Shown: positions 33,271 through 41,720 of the stretch, in pieces
How the letters are laid out: each line of letters opens with the position of its first letter
How positions within the stretch are numbered: position 1 is the first letter of the stretch
From: Arthrobacter sp. 260
GTDB lineage: Bacteria; Actinomycetota; Actinomycetes; Actinomycetales; Micrococcaceae
DNA length: 64,000 nucleotides
Assembly (NCBI RefSeq): GCF_013116745.1
Contig: NZ_JABFOE010000013.1
Span: 61,309 to 125,308 of the forward strand
Direction: 5' to 3'
Program-made: the position numbers and the translations under genes
The notes under the pieces: generated by a model
What the model was told of the DNA's origin: nothing
Database searches by the model: none
The model's input: only the letters and a program-made list of their open reading frames with translations

Positions 33271-33666
33271 ATGGCCGCCCCACCCGAAAAGCCGCCCCGC
33301 CGCGGCTCACTGTCCCGGTGGCTGCTGGGCGGCGGGACCGATCCGGATCCCCGGTTCACCCTGGCCAACGAACGGACCTTCCTGGCCTGGATCCGCACGT
33401 CCCTGGCCCTTCTTGCCGGTGGCATTGCAGTTGAGGCGTTCACCGTGGATCTTTTCGATCCCTTACTCCGCAAGACCATCGCGATCCTCCTGCTCCTGTT
33501 AGCCATGCTGATCGCTGCTGCCGCCAGCGGACGGTGGCTCACGGTGGAGCGGGCGATGCGGCACGGATTACCGTTGCCGCTGCCCCTCCTGGCTCCGGTG
33601 CTGGCGCTCGGCGCGACGCTGGTGGCAGTCGTCGTCGTAGTGGTTGTCATCCTCCGTCCGGCCTGA
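33271..33666 (+). CDS. YidH/DUF202 family membrane protein
   Basis: Protein of 131 aa with three membrane helices at roughly residues 46-62, 68-88 and 102-126. The DUF202 signature is RFTLANERTFLAWIRTSLALLAGGIAVE. Function of the family is not established in bacteria; eukaryotic relatives form part of vacuolar VTC complexes. It is 9 bp before a second DUF202 gene. Confidence 0.85.
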   Translation: MAAPPEKPPRRGSLSRWLLGGGTDPDPRFTLANERTFLAWIRTSLALLAGGIAVEAFTVDLFDPLLRKTIAILLLLLAMLIAAAASGRWLTVERAMRHGLPLPLPLLAPVLALGATLVAVVVVVVVILRPA

Positions 33667-33675
33667 TGATGCGCC

Positions 33676-34020
33676 ATGACTGAATCGAACCCCACGAGCT
33701 CAGTTGATCCGGGCCTGCAACCGGAGCGCACGTCGCTGGCCTGGGGGCGGACACTGCTCGCCCTGGTGATCTGCGGCGTGTTGTTCATTCGCTGGGTACC
33801 CCAGCACGGAGATTTTTCGCTCACACTGGTGGCGGCGTGCTTCGCGGCTGCTCTCGGGATCTATCTGAGCCAGGAGCTTCGCTACCGCCGCAGTCTCAAA
33901 GGGATCAGTAGCGGGGTGTTGAAGGCCGACGTGGCGGCGGTGCTCTGGACCGCGGGGGTGGTGGTCGCCGTCGGTGCCGCGGGGATCTACGCCGTGCTGT
34001 TCCGCCCGCTACACGAGTGA
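33676..34020 (+). CDS. DUF202 family membrane protein, second copy
   Basis: Protein of 114 aa with three membrane helices. Signature LQPERTSLAWGRTLLALVICGVLF. It is not a close duplicate of the previous gene but the same family, and the two probably act together. The stop lies 83 bp before the acyl-CoA ligase start. Confidence 0.82.
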   Translation: MTESNPTSSVDPGLQPERTSLAWGRTLLALVICGVLFIRWVPQHGDFSLTLVAACFAAALGIYLSQELRYRRSLKGISSGVLKADVAAVLWTAGVVVAVGAAGIYAVLFRPLHE

Positions 34021-34103
34021 CATCGGGGGGCCTACGGGCCCCGGGGACCGGCCCGCCGGCCAGGCAGGATAGAGTTCAACAGGCCAAGACAGGAAGTAGA
34101 CTG

Positions 34104-35810
34104 ATGACTTTTGATTCCACCGCCCCGTGGGTGCGGAACTACAGCGCCGGGGTACCGGCTGCCGTCGACCTCCCTGAGGGGTCCCTCGTCAATCTCGTCG
34201 AGGACGCGGCGAAACAGTACGGTAGGAATGTTGCGCTCGAATTCTTCGGTGCGGAGACCAGCTACCGTCAGCTCGGCGAATCGATCCAGCGGGCAGCCGA
34301 GGGGCTGCGCCGGCTGGGGGTTGTCGCCGGCGACCGGGTGGCCCTGGTCTTGCCGAACTGCCAACAGCATGTGGTGGCGTTCTACGCGGTGCTGCGCCTT
34401 GGCGCCATCGTGGTGGAACACAACCCGCTCTACACGGACCGCGAACTGAGGCACCAGTTCGAAGACCATGGTGCCACGGTGGCGATCGTCTGGGACAAGG
34501 CCGCCCAGCGGGTACAGGACCTGCCAGCCGACGTTCCGGTCTCCCGGATCGTGACGGTGGACCTGACGCGGGCCATGCCCTGGACCAAGCGGACGGCGCT
34601 GCGGCTTCCCGTCAAAAAGGCCCGGCAGGCGCGGGCAGCCCTGACTACTACCGCCAAACTGTCCGGAAACCGGAGCGTCACCAGCTGGGACCACCTGGTC
34701 AGCAACCGGCCCCTCGCCGCAACGCACCCCGGGCCGGTGGCCACCGACGTCGCCGCCCTGCAATACACCAGCGGCACCACCGGCCACCCGAAGGGCGCGG
34801 TCCTCACCCACCGCAACCTCCTCGTCAACGCAGCGCAGGGGCGCGCCTGGGTTCCCGGGCTGCAGGACGGCAAAGAGGTCATTTACGCTGTCCTGCCGAT
34901 GTTCCATGCATACGGACTGACGCTGTGCCTGACCTTCGCGATGAGCATCGGGGCGAAGCTCGTCCTGTTCCCGAAGTTCGATGAGGATCTGGTCCTGGAC
35001 GCGGTGAGGTCAAGCCCGCCAACCTTCCTGCCTGCCGTTCCCCCAATCTATGAGCGGCTGGCCAAACGGGCCGTGGAACGGGGCATCAGCCTGAAGAGTG
35101 TGCGCTTTGCGTTCTCGGGTGCGATGAACCTTCCTCCCGCAACCATCGAACTGTGGGAATCCGTGACCGGCGGCTACCTGGTGGAAGGGTACGGGCTCAC
35201 CGAGACCTCGCCCATATCCCTGGGCAACCCCATTGGCCCCACCCGCAAGCCCGGCACCGTGGGGGTGCCCTTCCCCAACACGGAGATCCGGGTGGTCGAC
35301 CCGGACGACCCTGCCCGCGACCGGGCACCCGGCGAAACGGGGGAACTCCTCATCCGCGGCCCCCAGGTGTTCCAGGGCTACTGGCGGAACATTGAGGACA
35401 CCCGCGCCGTCCTGACCGCCGACGGGTGGTTCAAGACCGGCGATATCGTGCGGGTTGATGAGGACTCGTTCGTCACGATAGTGGACCGGATCAAGGAGAT
35501 CATCGTCACTGGCGGCTTCAACGTCACCCCCACCGAGGTGGAGGAGGCGCTACTCGCCCACGACAGTGTCGCCGACGCGGCTGTGGTCGGGATGCCCCTG
35601 CCCGGAGGCGGCGAAGAGGTGGTGGCCGCCGTCGTCGTCCGCGATGGTCAGCCGTTCAGCGTCGACGTGTTGAAGGCCTTCTGCCGGGGTTCCCTCGCCG
35701 CCTACAAAATACCGCGTCGTATTGTTGAGGTAGACGAACTGCCAAGGTCACTGATTGGCAAGGTGCTGCGACGCCAGGTTCGTGACCAACTTATTGCCGG
35801 GGACAGCTGA
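34104..35810 (+). CDS. long-chain fatty acid-CoA ligase
   Basis: Adenylate-forming enzyme of 568 aa that activates fatty acids to acyl-CoA. The P-loop-like A3 motif is YTSGTTGHPKGAVLTHRNL, A5 is GYGLTETSP, A7-A8 is GWFKTGDIVRVDEDSF...DRIKEIIVTGGFNVTP, and the catalytic Lys near the end is in LPRSLIGKVLRRQ. Start at 34104 with AGGAAG 7 bases upstream; the frame is open to 34017 but that would overlap the preceding gene's stop. An AI-2E-family gene follows 34 bp later. Confidence 0.92.
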   Translation: MTFDSTAPWVRNYSAGVPAAVDLPEGSLVNLVEDAAKQYGRNVALEFFGAETSYRQLGESIQRAAEGLRRLGVVAGDRVALVLPNCQQHVVAFYAVLRLGAIVVEHNPLYTDRELRHQFEDHGATVAIVWDKAAQRVQDLPADVPVSRIVTVDLTRAMPWTKRTALRLPVKKARQARAALTTTAKLSGNRSVTSWDHLVSNRPLAATHPGPVATDVAALQYTSGTTGHPKGAVLTHRNLLVNAAQGRAWVPGLQDGKEVIYAVLPMFHAYGLTLCLTFAMSIGAKLVLFPKFDEDLVLDAVRSSPPTFLPAVPPIYERLAKRAVERGISLKSVRFAFSGAMNLPPATIELWESVTGGYLVEGYGLTETSPISLGNPIGPTRKPGTVGVPFPNTEIRVVDPDDPARDRAPGETGELLIRGPQVFQGYWRNIEDTRAVLTADGWFKTGDIVRVDEDSFVTIVDRIKEIIVTGGFNVTPTEVEEALLAHDSVADAAVVGMPLPGGGEEVVAAVVVRDGQPFSVDVLKAFCRGSLAAYKIPRRIVEVDELPRSLIGKVLRRQVRDQLIAGDS

Positions 35811-35844
35811 ACTGCGCCTCCGGAGGAAGCAAGGAGAACCAGAA

Positions 35845-37086
35845 GTGCTTAACATTTTCAGGCGCACCAAGGGTGCCCCCCGCGGCGAGGAGTACCGCGA
35901 GGTAGCAGTCCGCGCCGATCCGCCGGAGGGACCTGGCAGTCCGTGGAAGGACTCCCTCGGACGCGCGAGCACCCGTGCGGCGCAGGTGCTGTTGATCCTC
36001 GTCCTGGGTTCCATAGTGATCTTTGGCCTCCTGCAGGTCACGCTCGTCGTCATCCCGCTGATCATTGCGCTGATCCTGGCGGCGGCTATCGGGCCGCTGG
36101 TGAACTGGCTCCGGCGGAAGGGCTGGCCGAGCGCGCTCGCGACGGCGTTCTCCTTCCTCCTGCTGCTGGGCGTCCTGGGCGGAGTCATTACCGGCATCGT
36201 CTTTGCTGTTCAGAGTCAGGCTGATGAGCTGGTCGACAGCGCGACACAGGGCTTCGACAAGATCTACGACTTCATCATCAGCGGCCCGATTCCCGTCGAT
36301 GAGCAACAGATCGCCGATGCTCAGGAGTGGTTGATCGACTTTGCGACCAGCGCAACGGTGGGTGCCGGTGCGGTGACCGGAATTACTGCTGCCGGCGAGT
36401 TCCTCACCGGGGCGGTGCTGATGGTGGTCATCCTCTTCTTTTTCCTCAAGGACGGCGACAAGATCTTCGCCTTCATCCTGCGCCCCTTCAAAGGTGAGCG
36501 ACTGGTCAAGGCCCGTCGCGTCGGAATCCACGGACTGGAGACCCTCGGCGGCTACGTCCGCGGAACCGCCATCATCGCCCTCGTGGACTCGGTGTTCATC
36601 GGAGTCGCACTCTTCTGGCTGGGCATCCCGCTTGCACTGCCGCTGGCGGTCATCGTCTTTGTCGGCGCGTTCATCCCCATCGTCGGCGCGACGTTCGCTG
36701 GGGCACTGGCTGCCCTCGTGGCTCTGGTCTCCGACGGGCCCACCACCGCGCTGATTGTCATTGTGGTAGTCATCGCCGTGAACCAGATCGAAGGCAACTT
36801 CCTCCAGCCGGTGGTCATGGGCCGCTCCCTGAGCGTCCATGCTCTGGTCATCCTGGTGGCGTTGACCGCCGGCACGATCCTTGCAGGCATCGTCGGAGCG
36901 ATCCTGTCCGTGCCCCTCGCGGCAGTGACCTGGAGTGCCATCAAGTCCTGGAACGGTGAAGAGGACGGTCCGATCACTCCTGCTGAGATCAAGCGAGCCG
37001 AAATCGATACGAAGGCCGACGCCGTCGGGCGCGGCCGCAGCAGCAGGCCCGGCCGCAGAATCGGATCCTCGATCGCCAAGCCGTAA
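35845..37086 (+). CDS. AI-2E family transporter (PerM-like membrane protein)
   Basis: Membrane protein of 413 aa with about eight helices in the AI-2E/UPF0118 family. Members are called autoinducer-2 exporters, but some are Na+/H+ antiporters, so the substrate is uncertain. Conserved segments are VVIPLIIALILAAAIGPLV, FFFLKDGDKI and FIPIVGATFAG with NQIEGNFLQPVVMGRSLSVH. The GTG at 35845 has AAGGAG 10 bases upstream. The same-strand acyl-CoA ligase gene is just upstream. Confidence 0.85.
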   Translation: MLNIFRRTKGAPRGEEYREVAVRADPPEGPGSPWKDSLGRASTRAAQVLLILVLGSIVIFGLLQVTLVVIPLIIALILAAAIGPLVNWLRRKGWPSALATAFSFLLLLGVLGGVITGIVFAVQSQADELVDSATQGFDKIYDFIISGPIPVDEQQIADAQEWLIDFATSATVGAGAVTGITAAGEFLTGAVLMVVILFFFLKDGDKIFAFILRPFKGERLVKARRVGIHGLETLGGYVRGTAIIALVDSVFIGVALFWLGIPLALPLAVIVFVGAFIPIVGATFAGALAALVALVSDGPTTALIVIVVVIAVNQIEGNFLQPVVMGRSLSVHALVILVALTAGTILAGIVGAILSVPLAAVTWSAIKSWNGEEDGPITPAEIKRAEIDTKADAVGRGRSSRPGRRIGSSIAKP

Positions 37087-37100
37087 CCGGTGACATAACA

Positions 37101-37141
37101 AAAGGCCGGCGTCCACTGACATCTTGTGGACGCCGGCCTTT
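37101..37141. terminator. bidirectional terminator between AI-2E gene and MatC-like gene (copy A of a repeat)
   Basis: Perfect 16-bp stem AAAGGCCGGCGTCCAC / GTGGACGCCGGCCTTT with loop TGACATCTT. A near-copy lies at 39351-39391 with a compensatory base-pair change. Confidence 0.85.
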
Positions 37142-37171
37142 GTTGTGCCGGGTGCAGGTTCGGCTTCTAAG

Positions 37172-38524
37172 CTAGAGCCAGCCAGGAACAAGAACTGTGA
37201 GCCAGGCGAGTCCGGGCCCGACGGCGACGACGATTCCCGCGTAAACGAGCATGTGGCGGTAGAACTTGTCCCGGTCCGCCTCATCCACATTGGCAAGGAC
37301 CAGCGCGCCATTGGTGGAGAACGGGCTGACATCCACGATGGTGGCGGCAATGGCCAGGGCCACAACGAAACCAATCGGGTCAATGGCCCCGGACTGCAGG
37401 AATGGCACAGCCAAGGCAATGGCGACTCCGATGATGCCAACCGAGGATGCCATAGCGGATGTGATCCCTGCGAGATAGCACAGCAGCAAGGCCGCGACGA
37501 GGGGAATGCCGATTGCCGAGATGCCGGAGCTGACGTAGGCGATGGTGCCCGCGGTTTCCAGGACGTTGACATATGTCAGCACGCCGGCGACGAGGATGAC
37601 GGTTGGCCAGCTGATCTTCGTCATTGCCTCCTTTGAGGCTTTTGGCGAGGCGATGGCAAGGACTGAAGCGATGCTCAGGGACAGAACGCCGACGTCAAAG
37701 CCGAAGACAGCTGTACCGAGCGCCAATACGGCAAGACCCAGCAGTGTCAGCTTCTGGTAGGGGGTTGCCCGGGAGGTGCCTGCGACTGCACTGGGACTGG
37801 TGAGCACTGATGCGGACACGCCTTTGGAGCCTGGTGTGCCGGATAGTCCAGGTCCGCCTGATGCGGAGGTGGGAGCGGAGAGTGCGCCGGTGCCCTGACC
37901 CTCAGCATTATCATCGATCTTCAACCCGCGGAGCTGGCGCCCACCCATTGTCAGGTACACGATCGACGCAACCACCAGGTTGAAGACCAGGGGTACGAGG
38001 AACAGCGCCAGGGGGTCGGTGGGGAGCCCTTCCTGCTGCAGATAGCCATTGATAAAGGCTCCATAGACGCTGATAGGCGAGAACGCTCCCGCCAATGCAC
38101 CGTGAACCACCATCATGCCCATCATGAGCTGATTCATGCCGTATCTGCGGGCAAAGGGAATGGCCAGGGGAGCAACCACCGCGACAGCGAAGAGGGCTCC
38201 GACCGAGATAAGCATGGCGGACAGGGCGAAGAAGATCCAGGGCGCTGCAGCGACCCTGCCGCGAACAGCCTTGAGACTCCACTGCACCAGCAGATCGATG
38301 CTTCCGTTTTGCTGGGCGAAGCCGAACAGGAAGGTAAGGCCCATCAGCACCAGAAAGAGATCTCCGGGGAAGCCAGCGACAACGTCTTCGGTGGTCATGC
38401 CCGCGACCGGAACGCCGACAGCAAACGCCGCGACGAATGCCAGGATGCCCATATTGACCGACCGGATCGTGGCCACGAGAAAGAGCAGGGCCAGGACGAT
38501 GATCGAGATAATTTCAGGAGTCAT
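37172..38524 (-). CDS. SLC13/MatC-like dicarboxylate transporter
   Basis: Membrane transporter of 450 aa with about 11-12 helices. The N-terminus (MTPEIISIIVLALLFLVATIRSVNMGILAF) matches the MatC N-terminal domain found in malonate/dicarboxylate carriers. The central cytosolic loop at about 210-260 is Ser/Gly/Pro-rich. It is divergent from a GntR-family regulator, as matC is divergent from or adjacent to matR in rhizobia, but no matA or matB is present here. Substrate: a C3-C4 dicarboxylate, by inference. Confidence 0.8.
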   Translation of the reverse strand: MTPEIISIIVLALLFLVATIRSVNMGILAFVAAFAVGVPVAGMTTEDVVAGFPGDLFLVLMGLTFLFGFAQQNGSIDLLVQWSLKAVRGRVAAAPWIFFALSAMLISVGALFAVAVVAPLAIPFARRYGMNQLMMGMMVVHGALAGAFSPISVYGAFINGYLQQEGLPTDPLALFLVPLVFNLVVASIVYLTMGGRQLRGLKIDDNAEGQGTGALSAPTSASGGPGLSGTPGSKGVSASVLTSPSAVAGTSRATPYQKLTLLGLAVLALGTAVFGFDVGVLSLSIASVLAIASPKASKEAMTKISWPTVILVAGVLTYVNVLETAGTIAYVSSGISAIGIPLVAALLLCYLAGITSAMASSVGIIGVAIALAVPFLQSGAIDPIGFVVALAIAATIVDVSPFSTNGALVLANVDEADRDKFYRHMLVYAGIVVAVGPGLAWLTVLVPGWL

Positions 38525-38560
38525 GAGGTCTTTTCCCTAGGAATTATTCGGGACGTGATA

Positions 38561-38580
38561 TTGCATACATTGCATACAAT
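38561..38580. promoter_or_regulatory. tandem TTGCATACA repeat, candidate GntR operator
   Basis: Two adjacent copies of TTGCATACA at 38561-38569 and 38570-38578 lie 37 bp upstream of the MatC-like start and about 90 bp from the GntR start. FCD-type GntR proteins bind related TNGTATACNA-like sites, so this is the likely operator of this divergent pair. Confidence 0.5.
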
Positions 38581-38669
38581 CTGGCCACCGTAGCATAGGA
38601 TGTGACGTGGGGCACAGTCCCGGTTGCAGGCGACCTGCGGCAGCGTCGGCGTTTATGAGGAGAAATTCA

Positions 38670-39332
38670 GTGGGCAGTCAACCCGGCGAGGGTCCAGTCG
38701 AATTCATCCGTTCGGCCATCCTGAGTGGGAGCTATGCCCCGGGCGAGAGGCTCAAGGAGGCCGAAGTGGCGGTCCGCCTGGGCGTCAGTCGGACCCCTGT
38801 CCGAGAGGCCTTCCGGGTATTGGAAACCGAGGGCCTAATTGAGGTGCTGGCTGGCAGGGGTGCCAGAGTGCGGCTGTTTACGGCCGAAGATGTTCAATTG
38901 ATCCATGAAATTCGCAGCGTCCTTGAGGGGATGGTGGCGAGACAGGCCACACTGCACGTCTCCAAGAGTCATCTGGCAGCTTTGGAATCGAGCTGCGACC
39001 GGCTGGAAAATCTCCCCGATGGCTCTGTCTTGGAATGCGACCAGGAGAACCAGTATTTTCATGGACTGATTTTCGACATTGTGGGAAACGATCGGCTCAC
39101 CCATATTGCCCGCCGGCTGTTGGAGGTGCCGTTGCCTTACAAAGAGGACTATTGGAGTACCGAGGAGGTCAAGGCATCCTCCGTCGCCGCTCACCGCAGG
39201 GTGTGTGAAGCACTGCGGACCAACGACGCCGTTGCAGCCGAAGAAGCAATGCGCCAGCACGTCAGGGATGCCGGCGCCGGCGTCGCCAGGAACGCCAAAC
39301 TACACCCGGCGGGCACCAGTCCCGCTGGCTGA
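38670..39332 (+). CDS. GntR family transcriptional regulator, FCD type
   Basis: Regulator of 220 aa from a GTG at 38670 with GAGGAG 8 bases upstream. An ATG at 38655 is in frame, as is a GTG at 38607, but neither has an equal ribosome binding site. The winged helix is at about residues 10-75 (ERLKEAEVAVRLGVSRTPVREAFRVLETEGLIEV). The FCD ligand domain follows, with likely metal ligands in the C-terminal half (Asp in CDQENQYFHGLIFD, two His in SVAAHRRV and AMRQHV). It should control the divergent MatC-like transporter. Confidence 0.88.
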   Translation: MGSQPGEGPVEFIRSAILSGSYAPGERLKEAEVAVRLGVSRTPVREAFRVLETEGLIEVLAGRGARVRLFTAEDVQLIHEIRSVLEGMVARQATLHVSKSHLAALESSCDRLENLPDGSVLECDQENQYFHGLIFDIVGNDRLTHIARRLLEVPLPYKEDYWSTEEVKASSVAAHRRVCEALRTNDAVAAEEAMRQHVRDAGAGVARNAKLHPAGTSPAG

Positions 39333-39350
39333 ACCTCGCTGTGGCACAAG

Positions 39351-39391
39351 AAAGGCCGGCGGCCACTGATATCCAGTGGCCGCCGGCCTTT
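39351..39391. terminator. bidirectional terminator between the GntR gene and the SSS symporter gene (copy B of a repeat)
   Basis: Perfect 18-bp stem (AAAGGCCGGCGGCCACTG / CAGTGGCCGCCGGCCTTT) with loop ATATC, followed by TTTTG on the plus strand. It resembles 37101-37141, and the common part extends downstream as GTTRTGCCGGG. Confidence 0.85.
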
Positions 39392-39412
39392 TGTTATGCC
39401 GGGCGCCTTTTA

Positions 39413-40951
39413 CTAGCGGCGCGCGGCCCTGCGGGATTCGGCGACGGGAACCTCATCCTCGGCAGCACCTGCTACGCGGCGCTCCCAGGCGGCCATGACC
39501 GCCGGATCGGTGCGCTTGGTCGCGAGCGACACGATAACGAACACAATGGCCGACGCGCCGAGACCCCAGTAGATCGGGTCATTGGCGTAGATACCGTCGT
39601 ACTGGTTCTCGGCGTTGACCTCAAGGTAGATCATCGTGCCGAGCGTGAAGACCGTACCCGCTGCCATTGAGGCCGCGGCCGCGACGCCGGTGGCCCGCTT
39701 CCAGACCAGCCCGCCGAGGATCGCGACCAGCAGGCCGCCCACCAGGATGGCGTAGGCAATGGTCAGGGCGGCAACGACGTCCTGGACGATGACGGCCAGC
39801 GAAATGGTGACTAGGCCCAGGCCGAGTACCCACCAGCGGTTGGCGGTCACGTCGTGCTCCGGGTTCTCGGCCTCGGCTTCGGTGGTGGTGTCGATGCTTG
39901 TCTGTCCGCCCCGGCCGAACCAGCTGCTGACAAACGGGACGACGTCTGCACGTGCCACGGTCGCTGCGGCGATCAGTGAACCGGAAGCGGTGGACATCAT
40001 GGCTGCGACGGCTGCAGCGAGCACCAGCCCACCGATGCCGATCGGCAGGACGTTGATGGCAATGTCCGCGTACACGTCGTCCTGCGACTCAATGTTGGGC
40101 AGGATGACGCTGGCCGACATGCCGATCACGGCTCCGGCGACACCGTAGAGGATGCAGTACACGCCAGCGGTGACGCCGCCCCAGCGGGCGACGGTGGGTG
40201 TCTTGGCGGTGAAGACGCGCTGCCAGATGTCCTGACCGATGAGCAGGCCCAGGGTGTAGACCACGAAGTAGGTGATGATGGTCTGGGCGCCGATGCCGGT
40301 GATATTGAAGAACTGGTCCCCGGCACGCTCGGAGATGCCGCTGAAGCCGCCGGCGTTGATGAGGGCGAACGGGAGCATCAGGGCGAACACGCCGACGGTT
40401 TTGATGATGAACTGCGCCATATCGGCGAGAGTGATGGACCACATGCCACCGATCGTCGAGTAGATCAGCACGATCGCGCCGCCGACAGCGATGGACACGG
40501 CTCGGTCCCAGCCGAACAACACCACGAAGATAGTGGCGTATGCGCCGGTCGAGGTGGCGCACAGCATCAGTGTGTAGGCCAGCATCACGATGCCTGAAGC
40601 CTTGGTGGCCTCGGCGCCGTAGCGCAGGGTGAGCATCTGCGAGACCGTGTAGATCTTCAGCTTCTGCAGGGTCGGGGCAAACAGGAGGCTGAGCAGCAGC
40701 ACCCCGAGGCCGATCGCGACGACGAGCCACATGCCGGAGATGCCGTAGGTGTAGCCGAGGCCAACGCCACCGACGGTGCTGGCGCCACCGAGAACAACTG
40801 CCGCCATGGTGCCGGTGTAGAGGAGGGGGCCGAGGCGGCGGCCAGCGACCAGATAGTCGCTGGTGTTCTTGGTGCGTGACTTGCCCCACCAGCCGAACGC
40901 CAGCATGCCCACGAGGTAGACCACCACGATCGCTATGTTGATGAATTCCAT
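39413..40951 (-). CDS. sodium:solute symporter family protein
   Basis: SSS-family transporter of 512 aa with about 13 helices. Motifs include FGWWGKSRTKNTSDYLVAGRRLGP and GGASTVGG near the N-terminus and LAAAVAAMMSTASGSLIAAATV in the centre. It is divergent from the XRE-cupin regulator across 186 bp with a strong dyad and lies close to an arginine/guanidino catabolic operon, so a guanidino, polyamine or related amino acid substrate is inferred, not shown. Confidence 0.87.
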   Translation of the reverse strand: MEFINIAIVVVYLVGMLAFGWWGKSRTKNTSDYLVAGRRLGPLLYTGTMAAVVLGGASTVGGVGLGYTYGISGMWLVVAIGLGVLLLSLLFAPTLQKLKIYTVSQMLTLRYGAEATKASGIVMLAYTLMLCATSTGAYATIFVVLFGWDRAVSIAVGGAIVLIYSTIGGMWSITLADMAQFIIKTVGVFALMLPFALINAGGFSGISERAGDQFFNITGIGAQTIITYFVVYTLGLLIGQDIWQRVFTAKTPTVARWGGVTAGVYCILYGVAGAVIGMSASVILPNIESQDDVYADIAINVLPIGIGGLVLAAAVAAMMSTASGSLIAAATVARADVVPFVSSWFGRGGQTSIDTTTEAEAENPEHDVTANRWWVLGLGLVTISLAVIVQDVVAALTIAYAILVGGLLVAILGGLVWKRATGVAAAASMAAGTVFTLGTMIYLEVNAENQYDGIYANDPIYWGLGASAIVFVIVSLATKRTDPAVMAAWERRVAGAAEDEVPVAESRRAARR

Positions 40952-40987
40952 GGTGCTCCTGAATAAGTGGTTGCGGTTAGAAAGTAA

Positions 40988-41016
40988 CCTATAGAAAACT
41001 TATGTTTCGCTATAGG
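40988..41016. promoter_or_regulatory. 29-bp dyad, candidate operator of the XRE-cupin regulator
   Basis: Perfect outer arms CCTATAG (40988-40994) and CTATAGG (41010-41016), with inner AAAC/GTTT pairing around the centre, form an almost continuous palindrome. It lies 36 bp before the SSS symporter start and 121 bp before the regulator start, where a repressor would cover the symporter promoter. Confidence 0.6.
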
Positions 41017-41137
41017 CTAGTTGTGACCTTGCTAACAGGTCAAGTGTGGACCAACCAGGTTACAAACAGATTCCTCGGTATGCTCATAGTCGTGTGTCAG
41101 CCCGGGGAGGCGACCTAGAGCGGAGAGATGGTACGTA

Positions 41138-41716
41138 GTGAAGGCTCTGCCTGTAGAACCCAGTAACGCCCCCGTCGCCATTGGATCAAGGATCCGTGCC
41201 GCGCGGCAGTCCCAGCGCATGACCATAGAGCAGGTGGCCGCCGCGACCGGCCTCACCAAGGGTTTTCTAAGCCGGGTGGAGCGTGACCTGACGTCGCCGT
41301 CGGTCGCCTCCCTCGTCACTTTGTGCCAGGTACTGTCAGTGTCGATTGGCGACCTGTTCCTGGTGCCCGAAACGCACCTCACCCGGCTCGGTGAGGCGCC
41401 GCACATCAGTCTCGGCGGCGAGGGTATCAATGAGCGGCTGATTACTGCGCGGTCGGAGCGCCGGCTGCAGATGATCCGCGCGGTGATCGCCCCGCACGGT
41501 CGCGGCGAGACCGAGCTGTACTCGGTGGACTGCGAGGTGGAAACCCTCCACGTCATCGCCGGCAGCTTTGTGCTGATTTTCTCCAATGACCGCTACGAGC
41601 TGGAGGCAGGGGACACCGTGACGTTCCCCGGCCGTGAACCCCACACCTGGTTCAACCCCACCGGCGTCGAGGCGATAGTGCTCTGGACCCTGGTCCCGGC
41701 GGCATCCGGCGGGTAG
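41138..41716 (+). CDS. XRE family transcriptional regulator with C-terminal cupin domain (PuuR-like)
   Basis: Regulator of 192 aa. The helix-turn-helix is at about residues 15-70 (IGSRIRAARQSQRMTIEQVAAATGLTKGFLSRVER), and the cupin at about 110-185 has the EVETLHVIAGSFVLIF and EAGDTVTFPGREPHTWFNP strands. Such proteins often sense polyamines or GABA-related ligands. The start is a GTG at 41138. It is divergent from the SSS symporter and convergent with the APC permease. Confidence 0.88.
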   Translation: MKALPVEPSNAPVAIGSRIRAARQSQRMTIEQVAAATGLTKGFLSRVERDLTSPSVASLVTLCQVLSVSIGDLFLVPETHLTRLGEAPHISLGGEGINERLITARSERRLQMIRAVIAPHGRGETELYSVDCEVETLHVIAGSFVLIFSNDRYELEAGDTVTFPGREPHTWFNPTGVEAIVLWTLVPAASGG

Positions 41717-41720
41717 TACC

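Noticed and set aside
35791..37572. 593-codon minus-strand frame opposite the AI-2E gene
   Set aside because: The translation is hydrophilic and repetitive (Asp/Glu/Arg-rich) and runs antisense through two real genes; codon-bias shadow.
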